Positions 29,401-37,185 are shown, numbered from the stretch's first letter. The stretch is 64,000 nt of DNA from Enterobacter cloacae complex sp. ECNIH7 (GCF_002208095.1 NZ_CP017990.1:3844001-3908000); one strand, 5' to 3'. Program-made: numbers and translations. The notes: generated by a model not told the origin, from the sequence alone.

Positions 29401-31408
29401 CGCGGTCATTGGCCGGACGGAGAGCTTCACCTACACCATTACCCATAACGGCGTCAGCGCGTCAGCAAACCTGGTGCTGTCTCTGGGTGCCGGTACGGTA
29501 ATCAACGGCATTGTGGCGGTGGACGACACGGCCTCGCTGACCTTTGACACCACCGTGAGCGAGATTAATAACGGCGCCTCGTCTCAGAACGGTTTTACCC
29601 TGGTGGGCATTAATCTCGGCAGCACGCTGGGGCTTAACCTGCTGGACGACATGACCAACCCGATTATCTACAACGTCGAGGAAGGCACGACCCGCACCAT
29701 GACCATCCAGGCCTCCGTGGGCGGCGTGGCGCTGGCGTCGGTATTCGATCTGTACGTCTATAAGTTCAACAACGCCACCCAGACCTTCGAGCAGGTTCGC
29801 GTCGAGTCGGGCTGGCTGCGCGCCCCGGTGCTGGGGGGCTCCTCATCTCAGCTGACGCTGAATCTGCCGGCCGGGGAGTACCTGTTCTTACTCAATACCG
29901 CATCGGGGATCGCCGTCCTGACGGGCTACACGCTGAGCGTTCTGCAGGATCATGTCTACAGCGTGGCGAGCATCAGCGAAACCACCACGGGCGACGTGCT
30001 GGCGAATGACCCTGTTCCGGCGGGCACGGTGGTCACCGAAGTGAACGGCGTGGCGGTCAACAGCAGTGGAACAACCGATATTCAGGGGGAATACGGCACG
30101 CTGACCATCAATTCGTCCGGCCAGTACACCTACACCCTGAGAAGCGGCGTGGGGGCGGACCATATCAGCACGCCTGACACCTTCGTCTACACCGTTACCG
30201 CGCCTGACGGCTCGAAGGATACGGCATCGCTCAACATCACCCCAACAGCCCAGGCGATGGATGCGGTGAACGATGTCAGCGCCACGATGGACCTCACCTC
30301 GGTGCACCACACGTCGGTCTACTCGGATACCACCGTGGGCACCGCCAGCTGGACGACGGCGCTGCTCTCGTCAACCCAGGGCTCCGGCAGCGGAACCTTC
30401 GTGGTCGACGCGAACACCGCGCTGCACAACGCGTCGCTGCACTTTAACGTGGCCTCGCTGCTGTCGCTGGGCGGACTGACGGTGAACTGGTCCATCAGCG
30501 ACGGATCGGGCGTGATCCGCAGCGGTTCCTTCAGCGGCGCCTCGCTGCTGGGCGGCAGTATCGACGTTCCGCTGACCGGGCTGGATCTCAACGCCGGGAC
30601 CTATACGCTGAACTTTACCGGTAGCGTACCGGGGCTGAGTGTCGGGACCATCACCATCACCCCAAGCGTGAACGGCACCACCTACTCGCTGAGTGATTTT
30701 GACGTCACCGGCAGCCACACCGTCAACGGCAATATCTTTGACGGCACCGACTCTGGCGGCGTGCTGGATCAGCTCCACTCGGTGGATACCCGCCTGAGCG
30801 TGACCGGGTACAACGGCGTGACCACCACGCTGGATCCATATACCGGCAGCGCAACGGTGAACATTACCGGCCATTACGGCGTCCTGGCGATCGGCGCTGA
30901 CGGTCATTACACCTATACCCTCAACAGCGGGGTATCGCTCTCAACCATGACGTCGAAGGAGACCTTCAACTACACCCTGACCGATGCCAACGGCAACACG
31001 GATACCGCCACGCTGACCATCAATATGGCACCGCAGTTCATCAGCTCGGAGCATAACGACGCCATCACCGGTACGGCCTACGGCGATACGCTGATTTATC
31101 AGGTGCTGAACAGTACGGTGGGAAATGCCACGGCGGGCAACGTCAGCAGCACCGCGGGCGATCACTGGACCGGGTTCTCGCTGGCGCAGGGGGACAAAAT
31201 CGACATCGGCGATCTGCTGGTGGGCTGGGATGGTAATACCGCCTCGTTGGGGAATTATATCCATGTCACACAAAGCGGTAGCAACACTGTGATCTCCATC
31301 GACCGTGATGGTGCAGGGTCCACCTACACTAATACTGCACTCGTTACGCTTGATAACGTTCAGACCACATACGACGAGCTTGTTAACCAGCAACACATCA
31401 TTACCTGA
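20441..31408 (+). CDS. bapA: BapA-type giant biofilm adhesin
   Basis: 3,655-residue repeat adhesin exported by type I secretion. Residues 1-140 are a Bap/LapF-type prefix domain (SQISVISKLTGVETTTEGTQ), followed by a Gly-rich linker of eight Gly. About 26 Ig-like domains fill residues 165-2763, mostly about 103 residues long with TNDTTPTLTGTAE, TVTIYDNG, WSFTP and ATDAAGN motifs. The C-terminal 890 residues hold VCBS-like domains (GQYGTLTINRDGSYTYSL). The last 120 residues form the secretion signal with NDAITGTAYGDTL and DKIDIGDLLVGW. The length is near that of Salmonella BapA, which mediates biofilm formation and host colonisation. The three export genes follow directly. There are no frame breaks. 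No LapD or LapG homologue is in the window. Confidence 0.93.
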   Translation: MSQISVISKLTGVETTTEGTQVTLSHSSIVELHVERADVSHFARSGNDLVVTLHSGEVITLKNFYVTDAQGVSQLVLQESDGALWWIEDPTGAATYESIASTDALLAASGSDAGGAAIWPWALGGIVAAGGIAAAASTGGGGGGGDDGNNNSPNPNTPVDPADPDTTPPNAPSGLKFSSDGKTVTGTAEPGSTITLKDANGNVIGSGKTGSDGSFTVSLGTPLTNGEQVTATATDNAGNTSPGTTLNAPDTTAPDAPAITSVTDDVAPQTGAVSSGGSTNDQRPQLTGTGEAGSTVTIYDGGVAIGTAVVASNGTWTFTPSVDLSESTHQITVRATDAAGNTGPASPVFTLTVDLTPPDAPTAIVLTDDTGVIRGTITSGALTDASLPLLAGTGEPGGTITIYDNGVVVGTTTVQPNGTWSVTPNGPLPDGTHSITVTETDAAGNLSAASEPVIFTVDTTPPSAPGNLVVSNDGGTISGIAEAGSTVTIREGDITLGTVVADSQGNFSLTLTPPKVNGEILTADATDAAGNTGPTTSAASPDITSPQMPIIVSVIDDVQATTGPVDQNGLTNDTTPTLTGTAEPGSTVTIRLDGTDIGTVLTDSNGQWSYTPTTPLVEGTHTFTAVATDTAGNTSLPSEGFTLTVDITPPPAATIATVTDDAGGVQGPLSSGDTTDDTKPLLQGTAPADAVITVYDGATLLGTATLDGSGGWNFTPTTPLTDGLHSLTVHATDAAGNTSISSPFVLVVDTTPPLAPGNLVVSNDGGTISGIAEAGSTVTIREGNVILGTAVADSQGNFSLTLTPPKINSEILTADATDTAGNTSPTTSAAAPDITPPQTPVIVSVIDDVQATTGSVAQNGLTNDRAPTVNGTGEAGSTITIYNGSDVLGTVVVSSSGQWSFTPPSPLTDGTYVLTATATDPAGNPSGLSDSWTINVDGTAPGAPVISQVVDDVPGRTGSLDINETTNDATPTLSGTAEPNATVTLRVDGVAIGTTVANGLGVWIFTPDTPIAEGPHTLTAVATDAAGNTSPVSNTWTLTIDSVAPAAPVITQVLDDVPERLGALNSGDSTNDTTPTLNGTAEPGSTVTIRQDGVDLTTIVIDSSGTWTYTPTTPLVNGTYTFTAVTTDGAGNTSQPSGGFTLTVDTTPPAAATIATVTDDVGGVNGPLTSGDTTDDTTPLLQGTAPADAVITVYDGATLLGTATLDGSGGWSFTPVTPLTDGPHSLTVHATDAAGNTTVSSPFVLTVDTVAPATPDIPAITVNPDGTETPLNPGETTRDTTPTLSGTGTAGDTVTIYNNGVKIGDAVVDNTGNWTWTPSTPLPGGTYDITLTVTNVDGTGNESAPSQPVTITIDTEAPATPAAPTVTDSVTQITGPVPDGGTTNDPRPVLSGTGTPNDVINITDTVNGTPTVVGTVTVDSSGNWSWRPDSNIGEGSHVYTATATDEAGNVSDPSTAITIIVDTLAPDTPVISAVGGEPNGGYITDTTPTVGGTGVNGETVIVYNNGVEVGRVVVANGEWSLTLPTQTDGPLNITVAGVDAAGNLSAPSSVFTVTLDTVAPEIPVISTVADSQLSNNVLYTKDGTPTLTGTGEPGTTVIVSVDGTPSTVLVTVQPGGTWSWTADTTLPDGPHTFTVSSSDPAGNSSGDSAPLSVTVDTAAPADPINMALAQEGTPLTGNAEAGSTITVKDSGGTVIGSGVAASDGSFSIALSPAQLDPTTLTVTATDAAGNASPGASFIVTDSPLDLPQVPVITAIVDDVDPVTGDVKGKTTNDTTPTLTGTAEAGSVITIYQDGSTTPLTTVTADGSGNWSYTPAALGEGLHTFEVTATLNGATSGRSPAASVTVDLTAPGTRAIGAVIDDVGPGTGPLTSGQTTNDSQPTLTGTGAVGDTISIYNNGVLLDSVVVGNTGTWSYTTPALPEGSNVLTIRETDPAGNQSGPSAGFTVVVDSVSATPVITNVTDNVGNAATTVVSGSETNDATPTLSGTADANSVVTIFDGGTQIAVVTADGTGAWSFTPETALVEGSHSFTVRATDPLGNVSAISAPWSVVVDLTAPTVPTLDTVSDNVPGGVTGNLTSGQATNDNTPTISGTGQAGSTIYIMNNGTQLGTAIVDGTGNWSFTPTTPLDDGSYSLRAYATDAAGNASANSSVFAFTVDTAGPGVPVVTSVIDDVGPVTGTLTSGNSTNDARPTFNGTGDVGSTVHVIVDGNEIGTAVVNAQGSWTFTPGTDLPDGPHAITFNATDAAGNVGTATAPFNLTVDTGVPSAPVISTAGDNVGSIQAPLSSGQSTDDTTPTLNGTATANATVTVYENGQPVGTVQADGTGAWSFTPSTPLASGSHTWTATVTDAAGNVSPTSPGFTLIVDTSAPNAPVISQAIDDVGSITGPLTSGQTTDDTVPRLVGTSEPFATVNIYEGTTLVGTGTADGNGSWSILLNTTLTAGAHSFTAQATDAAGNTSVSSTSFSLTVDTAPPALPVLTSILDDVGNAATPVANGGFTNDAQPTLSGTAEAGSTVKIFDNGVQIGSVTATGGAWSFTPSPALSNGPHNLTFTATDAVGNASAPTAGYVINVDTLAPGAPVISSVIDDVGSVTGPVTGTNPTNDTRPTLSGTAEANATVRIYDGITLVGTVTADGSGNWTLPQTTTLTQGTHNFTATATDAAGNTSVASAVTTIIVDTTAPTAPTGTFNADGSVLTGTAEAGSTVAIRLADGSTVTAIADSNGTYTYTFINKQTEGQTLQITATDAAGNTSLPGSALAPVVPLSASNNVEELNLSTTATVTNSQYSDYGFLLVGAVGNVLTLLGNDTAQVNFTVGSGGSADIVVNANATGAVLSLLNTLELVVQHYVNGAWTTVVDTGQPQFADLLTLGATGVSLNLTGLADGDYRVLSYNTNLLATGSYTSLDVAVKETGPGTVTGETSLNGNVILDTDPTAGSDNAPAGTTISAVTNTQGVTTSVNADGTVIQGQYGTLTINRDGSYTYSLTDTSAAVIGRTESFTYTITHNGVSASANLVLSLGAGTVINGIVAVDDTASLTFDTTVSEINNGASSQNGFTLVGINLGSTLGLNLLDDMTNPIIYNVEEGTTRTMTIQASVGGVALASVFDLYVYKFNNATQTFEQVRVESGWLRAPVLGGSSSQLTLNLPAGEYLFLLNTASGIAVLTGYTLSVLQDHVYSVASISETTTGDVLANDPVPAGTVVTEVNGVAVNSSGTTDIQGEYGTLTINSSGQYTYTLRSGVGADHISTPDTFVYTVTAPDGSKDTASLNITPTAQAMDAVNDVSATMDLTSVHHTSVYSDTTVGTASWTTALLSSTQGSGSGTFVVDANTALHNASLHFNVASLLSLGGLTVNWSISDGSGVIRSGSFSGASLLGGSIDVPLTGLDLNAGTYTLNFTGSVPGLSVGTITITPSVNGTTYSLSDFDVTGSHTVNGNIFDGTDSGGVLDQLHSVDTRLSVTGYNGVTTTLDPYTGSATVNITGHYGVLAIGADGHYTYTLNSGVSLSTMTSKETFNYTLTDANGNTDTATLTINMAPQFISSEHNDAITGTAYGDTLIYQVLNSTVGNATAGNVSSTAGDHWTGFSLAQGDKIDIGDLLVGWDGNTASLGNYIHVTQSGSNTVISIDRDGAGSTYTNTALVTLDNVQTTYDELVNQQHIIT
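20933..28729 (+). repeat. Tandem array of about 26 Ig-like domain repeats in bapA
   Basis: By eye there are 21 long units of about 100-105 residues and 5 short units of about 80-85 residues (positions 1, 4, 7, 16 and 26). They share the ends VDTTAP or VDTTPP. The array occupies about 7.8 kb of DNA and is GC-rich throughout. Confidence 0.85.
21830..22990 (+). repeat. Recently duplicated repeat blocks in bapA
   Basis: Unit 4 (from about 21,832) and unit 7 (from about 22,702) are nearly identical in DNA, for example both carry ccgggtaatctcgtggtgtc and then cagggtaacttcagcctgac. The start of unit 5 matches unit 8 in the same register. The blocks are about 870 bp apart, showing a recent duplication or gene conversion of about three domains. 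Confidence 0.85.
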
Positions 31409-31427
31409 TAGCACCTGCAAGAGATGA

Positions 31428-31448
31428 CCCGGGCGCACAGCGCCCGGG
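31428..31448 (+). other. Intercistronic GC hairpin between bapA and bapB
   Basis: A perfect 9-bp stem (cccgggcgc / gcgcccggg) with a 3-base loop lies 20 bases after the adhesin stop, without a T run. It may stabilise or partly attenuate the message so that the huge adhesin and its exporter are made in unequal amounts. It is not a typical terminator. Confidence 0.6.
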
Positions 31449-31489
31449 CATAAATAATAAAGACATACTCTTTTTAATAGGGACATGAC

Positions 31490-32893
31490 ATGGGAATGAA
31501 GATGCCTCACTGGTGGCTCTCGTGCTGCCTGATATCTATGCCCGCTCTCTGCGCGAACCCGGCGGCAATCATCAACACCGGGCAGCTTCGCGAAACGCAG
31601 GAACTCCCCTCGCTCAATGGCCGCGTTGCCCCTGCGGCCGGCAAAGCCGCACCCGGTTCATTGCAGCTTGGCGATGCCGTTAACCGCGCCGTCACCTGGC
31701 ACCCGGCGATCGGCGAAGCCGTGGGAAAACTCTATGAACAGAGCGAAGAGGTGGACGTCGCTAAATCAAAATACTATCCGCAGATTAATGCCGGCGTGGA
31801 CAACGGCTATTCCCATGACGGCGACCAGAACGGCTTTACCCCATCGCTGGTGCTCTCTCTCTCACAGATGCTCTACGACTTTGGCAAAGTGGCCAGCCAG
31901 GTGCGCGCCGAGAGCGCGGGCGTTGCCCAGCAGCAGGCCAACGTGCTGGTGAGTATCGACACTATTGCCCACGATACCGCCATCGCCATGGTGCAGGTGC
32001 AAACCTTACAGCAGATGGTCGACACCGCTAAAGAACAGCTCGACGCCCTCTCCTCGATTGGCACGCTGACCCGCCAGCGTAACGACGAAGGGGCCACGTC
32101 GCTCTCTGACGTGGTGCAGACCGATGCGCGCATTGAAGGCGCGCGCGCCCAGCTGATGCAGTACCAGGCCAGCCTGGACAGCGCCCGCGCCACGCTGATG
32201 AGCTTTCTCGGCTGGAACAGCCTGAACGCAATCAGCAATGACTTTCCGCAAAAGCTGGGCCGGAGCTGCGACATCGCCGAGCCGGATGACCGTCTGGTGC
32301 CCGCGGTACTTGCCGCCTGGGCGCAGGCTAACGTCGCCCAGGCGAACCTCGACTACGCCGACGCGCAGATGACGCCCACCGTCTCGCTGGAGCCGGAGGT
32401 GCGTCACTATATGAACGATCGCTACGCGGGGAGTGAAACCCGGGATCGCACCCAGTATTCCGCCTGGGTAAAAGTGCAGATGCCGCTCTATCAGGGCGGC
32501 GGCCTCACCGCCCGGCGTAACGCTGCCGGACACGCGGTGGAGGCGGCGCAGTCCACCATTCAGCGTACGCGTCTTGACGTCCGCCAGAAGCTGCTGGAAG
32601 CCCGCAGCCAGGTGATGAGCCTGCAAAGCACGCTGCAAATTCAGGGCCGCCAGGAAGCCCTCAGCGCCCGCACCCGCGAACTGTACCAGCAGCAGTATCT
32701 CGATCTCGGTTCGCGCCCGCTGCTCGACGTGCTCAACGCCGAGCAGGAGGTCTATCAGGCGCGCTTCACCCAGCAGCAGACCCTCGGTCAGCTGCACCAG
32801 CTGCAGCTCAACTGCCTGTATAACACCGGGCAGCTGCGTCATGCGTTCGATCTTGATAACCGCACCATCCAGACCGTGGAGATCCAGCCATGA
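31490..32893 (+). CDS. bapB: TolC-family outer-membrane channel of the adhesin type I secretion system
   Basis: 467-residue outer-membrane efflux protein. A signal peptide (SCCLISMPALCA) is followed by a linker and two repeats of the TolC fold: LGDAVNRAVTWHPAIGEAV to about residue 250, and from VPAVLAAWAQANVAQANLDY. Long coiled-coil helices are rich in Gln, Glu and Ala. It would form the channel through which the adhesin leaves the cell. The gene follows the adhesin by 80 bases and its stop overlaps the next start (atga). The bap symbols follow the order of the Salmonella bapABCD operon. It differs from the housekeeping TolC in being dedicated to this operon. Confidence 0.9.
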   Translation: MGMKMPHWWLSCCLISMPALCANPAAIINTGQLRETQELPSLNGRVAPAAGKAAPGSLQLGDAVNRAVTWHPAIGEAVGKLYEQSEEVDVAKSKYYPQINAGVDNGYSHDGDQNGFTPSLVLSLSQMLYDFGKVASQVRAESAGVAQQQANVLVSIDTIAHDTAIAMVQVQTLQQMVDTAKEQLDALSSIGTLTRQRNDEGATSLSDVVQTDARIEGARAQLMQYQASLDSARATLMSFLGWNSLNAISNDFPQKLGRSCDIAEPDDRLVPAVLAAWAQANVAQANLDYADAQMTPTVSLEPEVRHYMNDRYAGSETRDRTQYSAWVKVQMPLYQGGGLTARRNAAGHAVEAAQSTIQRTRLDVRQKLLEARSQVMSLQSTLQIQGRQEALSARTRELYQQQYLDLGSRPLLDVLNAEQEVYQARFTQQQTLGQLHQLQLNCLYNTGQLRHAFDLDNRTIQTVEIQP

Positions 32894-35088
32894 AGCAGCG
32901 CGAAATCCCGCAGGGTGAAAACATGACGGATGAGGCGCTGGCGCAGTGGGCGCAGGCCTTTGGTTTTGTCGCCACGCGCTACCGCGTCGCCTGCTCGCCC
33001 GGCTCGCTCATCGCGGGCGCGCCGTGGCTAAAAGGCAAACCGATGGTGCCCGCCCTCACCCAGCTGGCCCGCGAAGCGGGGCTGTCGTTTCAGCTCCTTA
33101 CCGACGATCGGCAGGCGATCAACAGCTGGCGTCTGCCAGTAGTGGTGGCGATGAACGACGGCAGGATCGGCGTGATCGAGCATTTCGACGGGGAGGATAC
33201 GCTGGAGGTCAGCTTTTTCGACAATGAGACCTATACCAACCGGCTGTCGATGACGGCGATGCTGCCCGCTATCCGCCACGTTATTGCCCTGCGTCCCCTC
33301 GCCGCGCTGAAGGACAGCCGCGTGGACGCCTACATCTCAAAATACCGTCCGGACTGGCTCTACCGGCTGGTGATGCGCGACCTGCGCCCCTACAGCTGGG
33401 TCATGCTGGCCGCCCTCTTTATCAACGTGCTGTCGCTCTCCGGGATTGTCTTTTCCATGCAGGTCTATGACCGGGTGATCCCCGCCCAGTCCTATCCGAC
33501 GCTTTACGTCCTGACCATCGGGGTGCTGATTGCCACCCTGTTTGGCTTTGTGCTGCGCGTGGCGCGCGGGCACATTATGGATCTGCTCGGCAAGCGCTCG
33601 GACATGCGCGTTTCAGATCGCGTCTTCGGCCACGCGCTGCGGCTGCGCAACAGCGCGATCCCCCGCTCCACCGGCAGCTTTATCTCTCAGCTGCGCGAGC
33701 TGGAGCAGATCCGCGAGATGGTCACCTCGTCCACTATCTCGACCATTGTCGACCTGCCCTTCTTTTTACTGTTCGTGGTGGTGCTGGCGATCATCGCCCC
33801 GCAGCTGGCGTGGATCGCCCCGGTCGCGGCGGTGATCATGGTCCTGCCCGGCCTGCTGCTGCAGAAGAAGCTGGCGGAGCTGGCGAAGCAGTCGGCCCAT
33901 GAATCGACCCTGCGCAACGCGGTGCTGGTGGAGAGCGTGCAAGGTCTGGAGGACATCAAGCTGATGCAGGCGGAAAACCGCTTTTTGCAACAGTGGAACA
34001 GCTATATCCAGATCACCGCGGAATCCGGCCTGCGCACCCGCGAGCTGACGCAGAACCTGATCAGCTGGGGGATGACCATTCAGAGCCTGGTCTACGCCGG
34101 GGTGATTGTGGTCGGCGCCCCGATGGTGATCGACGGCACCCTGACTACCGGCTCGGTGGTTGCCGCGTCGATGCTGGCCTCCCGCATGATCGCCCCGATG
34201 GCGACGCTGTGCGGCGTGCTGGCGCGCTGGCAGCAGGTCAAAGCGGCAAAAGAGGGGCTGGACAGCATCATGCAGCTTCCCACCGAAAACCAGCGCGAGG
34301 AGACGCCGATCCGCCAGGACGTGCTGCGCGGACACTACCTCTTCGAGCAGGCGCAGTTCCGCTATCAGCCGGACGATCCGCGCATGGCGCTGCGCATTAA
34401 CCGGCTGGAGATCCGGCCGGGAGAAAAAGTGGCGATCCTCGGGCGCAACGGCGCGGGCAAATCGACCCTGCTGCAGGCCATGGCGGGCGGGATGGATCTG
34501 GCGGCCGGCGAGCTGCGGCTTGATAACTTCAGCCTGCCGCATCTCGACGTCGCCGATGTCCGGCGCAACGTCGGCTTTATGACCCAGAACGCGCGGCTGT
34601 TTTACGGCACCCTGCGCGAAAACATCACCCTCGGCATGCCGCGCGCCACCGACGAAGAGATTTTCGAGGCGCTGGAGCTGACCGGCGCGGCAGGCTTCGT
34701 GCAGAAGCTGCCCAAGGGGCTGGACTACCCGATCATGGAAAACGGCGTGGGGTTATCCGGCGGGCAACGCCAGTCGATTCTGCTGGCGCGGATGCTGCTG
34801 CGCGATCCGAATATTGTGCTGATGGATGAACCCACCGCGTCGCTGGACGAGCACACCGAGCGGGAATTCATCCAGCGTCTGGGCGACTGGCTCGGGCATC
34901 GCACCCTGATTGTCGCCACGCATCGCGTACCGGTGCTGGAACTGGTGGAGCGCGTCGTGGTGTTGAAAGAGGGAATGCTGGTGATGGACGCGCCAAAGGC
35001 ACAGGCGCTGAACAACAGCCGTATGCAGCAGCAACAGCAGCAGGCAGCAACCGGACGGGAGTGGAAAAATGAAAATCAGTCAGCGTGA
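32890..35088 (+). CDS. bapC: Type I secretion ABC exporter with C39-like domain (LapB-like)
   Basis: 732-residue inner-membrane exporter. Residues 1-130 form a C39 peptidase-like domain without the catalytic Cys, as in LapB-type exporters that bind but do not cut their substrate. Six membrane helices follow at about 155-420 (SWVMLAALFINVLSLSGIVF and later segments). The ATPase domain has Walker A GRNGAGKST, the signature LSGGQRQ and Walker B IVLMDEP, then the switch His in VATHR. The start ATG overlaps the stop of the channel gene; an alternative ATG lies at 32923. It powers export of the giant adhesin. Confidence 0.92.
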   Translation: MKQREIPQGENMTDEALAQWAQAFGFVATRYRVACSPGSLIAGAPWLKGKPMVPALTQLAREAGLSFQLLTDDRQAINSWRLPVVVAMNDGRIGVIEHFDGEDTLEVSFFDNETYTNRLSMTAMLPAIRHVIALRPLAALKDSRVDAYISKYRPDWLYRLVMRDLRPYSWVMLAALFINVLSLSGIVFSMQVYDRVIPAQSYPTLYVLTIGVLIATLFGFVLRVARGHIMDLLGKRSDMRVSDRVFGHALRLRNSAIPRSTGSFISQLRELEQIREMVTSSTISTIVDLPFFLLFVVVLAIIAPQLAWIAPVAAVIMVLPGLLLQKKLAELAKQSAHESTLRNAVLVESVQGLEDIKLMQAENRFLQQWNSYIQITAESGLRTRELTQNLISWGMTIQSLVYAGVIVVGAPMVIDGTLTTGSVVAASMLASRMIAPMATLCGVLARWQQVKAAKEGLDSIMQLPTENQREETPIRQDVLRGHYLFEQAQFRYQPDDPRMALRINRLEIRPGEKVAILGRNGAGKSTLLQAMAGGMDLAAGELRLDNFSLPHLDVADVRRNVGFMTQNARLFYGTLRENITLGMPRATDEEIFEALELTGAAGFVQKLPKGLDYPIMENGVGLSGGQRQSILLARMLLRDPNIVLMDEPTASLDEHTEREFIQRLGDWLGHRTLIVATHRVPVLELVERVVVLKEGMLVMDAPKAQALNNSRMQQQQQQAATGREWKNENQSA

Positions 35089-36268
35089 CGTGGCGGCAAT
35101 GGACGATCTGGATAACGCCCTCGACTCCGAAAGCGGCTACACCGGCGCGCGTCGGATCGTGATCTTCTCGCTGCTGATGTTTGTGGTGCTGGGCATCTGG
35201 GCGTGGTTTGGCGTGCTGGATGAGGTATCAACCGGCTCGGGTAAAGTGATCCCCAGCTCGCGCGAGCAGGTTCTACAGTCTCTCGACGGCGGGATCCTCA
35301 CCGAGCTGAACGTCCACGAGGGCGATCAGGTTCAGGCCGGACAGGTGCTGGCGCGGCTCGATCCGACGCGTTCCGAATCGAACGTCGGCGAAAGCGCGGC
35401 GCGCTACCGGGCTTCACTGGCCTCCAGCGCCCGCCTGTACGCCGAGGTGAACGATCTCCCGCTGAAGTTTCCCCCTTCGCTGGCAAAGTGGCCGGATCTG
35501 ATTGCTGACGAAACGCGCCTCTACAACTCCCGCCGCGCGCAGCTGGAGGATACCCAGCGGGAGCTGCGCGCCGCGTTAGATCTCGCCAATAAGGAGCTGG
35601 CCATCACCCAGCGGCTGGTCAAAACCGGCGCCGCCAGCCACGTGGAGGTGCTGCGCCTGCAGCGGCAGAAAAGCGATCTGGAGCTGAAGCTCACCGACGT
35701 ACGCTCGCAGTATTACGTTCAGGCCCGGGAGGCGCTCTCCAAGGCCAACGCGGAAGTGGACATGGTTTCGGCGATCCTCAAAGGCCGCCAGGATTCCGTG
35801 ACCCGTCTGACGGTAAAATCCCCGGTGCGCGGGATCGTGAAAAACATCAAGGTCACCACCATCGGCGGCGTAATCCCGCCCAACGGCGAGCTGATGGAGA
35901 TTGTGCCGGTGGACGATCACCTGCTGATCGAAACCCGCCTGTCGCCGCGCGATATCGCCTTTATCCACCCGAACCAGGAGGCGCTGGTTAAAATCACCGC
36001 CTACGATTACGCCATTTACGGTGGCCTGCACGGGGTCGTCGAAACGATCTCTCCGGACACCATCCAGGACGAGGCCAAGCCGGAAGTGTTCTATTACCGG
36101 GTGTTTATCCGCACCAGCCAGGATTACCTGGTGAATAAGGCGGGCAGGCACTTCTCGATTGTGCCGGGGATGATTGCGACGGTGGACATTAAGACCGGCG
36201 AGAAAACGGTGCTGGATTATCTGATTAAACCGTTCAACCGGGCGAAAGAGGCGCTAAGGGAGCGATAG
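35069..36268 (+). CDS. bapD: HlyD-family membrane fusion protein
   Basis: 399-residue periplasmic adaptor of the type I system. It has one membrane span near the N terminus (IVIFSLLMFVVLGIWAWFGV, about 30-49), a lipoyl-like beta segment (VLQSLDGGILTELNVHEGDQV), a long coiled-coil hairpin (about 120-240), and the beta-barrel part with KSPVRGIVKNI and VIPPNGELMEIVPVDD. It links the ABC exporter to the outer-membrane channel. Its start overlaps the end of the exporter gene by 20 bases, so the four genes form one operon. A REP-like sequence follows the stop. Confidence 0.92.
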   Translation: MKISQRDVAAMDDLDNALDSESGYTGARRIVIFSLLMFVVLGIWAWFGVLDEVSTGSGKVIPSSREQVLQSLDGGILTELNVHEGDQVQAGQVLARLDPTRSESNVGESAARYRASLASSARLYAEVNDLPLKFPPSLAKWPDLIADETRLYNSRRAQLEDTQRELRAALDLANKELAITQRLVKTGAASHVEVLRLQRQKSDLELKLTDVRSQYYVQAREALSKANAEVDMVSAILKGRQDSVTRLTVKSPVRGIVKNIKVTTIGGVIPPNGELMEIVPVDDHLLIETRLSPRDIAFIHPNQEALVKITAYDYAIYGGLHGVVETISPDTIQDEAKPEVFYYRVFIRTSQDYLVNKAGRHFSIVPGMIATVDIKTGEKTVLDYLIKPFNRAKEALRER

Positions 36269-36269
36269 C

Positions 36270-36295
36270 CAATCGCCGGGTGGTACCCGGCCTAC
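36270..36295. repeat. REP-like palindrome after the bap operon
   Basis: The sequence gccgggtggtacccggcctac is a shortened form of the REP element seen more completely at 41,351. Such elements protect or end messages in enterobacteria. No terminator T run follows. Confidence 0.6.
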
Positions 36296-36507
36296 ATCCC
36301 CCCAGGCCCTTGCAAGCGAAGCGCCGCCGGGCATTAAACCGCACGCCAGAACTGGAACCTGCCTCGGAGGATTAATCTTTAGTCATGCATCCCACTTCCC
36401 TTCAGCCATCGCCCAGGTAATATTAACCGCAGACAAAACGCACTTGCGCACAGTGCAGGAGTGCGTTACTATTCATTCAGCTTCACGGACTGGAGCTCGC
36501 CAGCATT

Positions 36508-36807
36508 ATGATTAGTTATTTTCGGGATCAATGGCTTGAGGATTTTTTTCTTTACGGCAGATCGAGCAATGTTATCCCTTCAAATCTGGAAACAGCGCTT
36601 GCGAGAAAGCTCGATATCATCAGGGCAGCAACCTCGCACAGGGATTTGCGATCGCCACCGGGTAATATGTATGAAGCATTGAATCCTCCGCTGAAGGGCT
36701 ATTCCTCCATCCGGGTAAACAGGCAATACAGGCTCGTATTTCGCTGGACAGAGGGTAAAGCAGAAGATCTGTACCTCTCTCCACACAAGTACACGCAACA
36801 CAAGTGA
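36508..36807 (+). CDS. higB: HigB-like toxin (RelE superfamily)
   Basis: 99-residue toxin of the HigB/RelE type. Characteristic segments are DFFLYGRSSNVIPSNLETALARKLD at the start and SPPGNMYEALNPPLKGYSSIRVNRQYRLVFRW, which includes the catalytic Arg-rich strand. Relatives cut mRNA on the ribosome. The toxin gene precedes the antitoxin gene, which is the higBA order and the reverse of most toxin-antitoxin pairs. The gap to higA is 10 bases. The start ATG has a ggag sequence 12 bases before it. Confidence 0.88.
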   Translation: MISYFRDQWLEDFFLYGRSSNVIPSNLETALARKLDIIRAATSHRDLRSPPGNMYEALNPPLKGYSSIRVNRQYRLVFRWTEGKAEDLYLSPHKYTQHK

Positions 36808-36817
36808 GGCATCATCT

Positions 36818-37165
36818 ATGACACTTCAACAGGCACTCCGCAAACCCACCACGCCGGGCGACGTGTTGCAGTATGAGTATCTTGAACCGCTCAATCTGAA
36901 AATCAGCGATCTGGCGGAGATGCTCAATGTTCACCGCAACACCATCAGCGCGCTGGTCAATAACAATCGCAAGCTTACTGCCGATATGGCGATCAAGCTG
37001 GCAAAAGCCTTTGATACCACGATTGAATTCTGGCTGAACTTACAGCTGAACGTTGATATCTGGGAAGCGCAATCTAACGCCAGGACGCAGGAGGAACTAA
37101 GCCGTATAAAGACCGTTGCGGACGTCATGGCTAAGCGAAAATCTGGCCAACCGGATGTAGCCTGA
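36818..37165 (+). CDS. higA: HigA antitoxin, XRE-family
   Basis: 115-residue antitoxin and autoregulator. It begins with TTPGDVLQYEYLEPLNLKIS, then the helix-turn-helix DLAEMLNVHRNTISALVNNN and the typical AIKLAKAFDTTIEFWLNLQ of HigA/VapB-type XRE proteins. The C-terminal 30 residues are charged. It neutralises the HigB toxin encoded just upstream and is expected to repress the shared promoter. gaggc lies 8 bases upstream of the start. Confidence 0.9.
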   Translation: MTLQQALRKPTTPGDVLQYEYLEPLNLKISDLAEMLNVHRNTISALVNNNRKLTADMAIKLAKAFDTTIEFWLNLQLNVDIWEAQSNARTQEELSRIKTVADVMAKRKSGQPDVA

Positions 37166-37185
37166 CCCGAACAGGCGCGGAGATC

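Noticed and set aside
20632..30907. Many long frames on the minus strand within the adhesin gene, up to 334 codons
   Set aside because: They are antisense shadows of a GC-rich repetitive gene, have repetitive low-complexity translations and lack ribosome binding sites.
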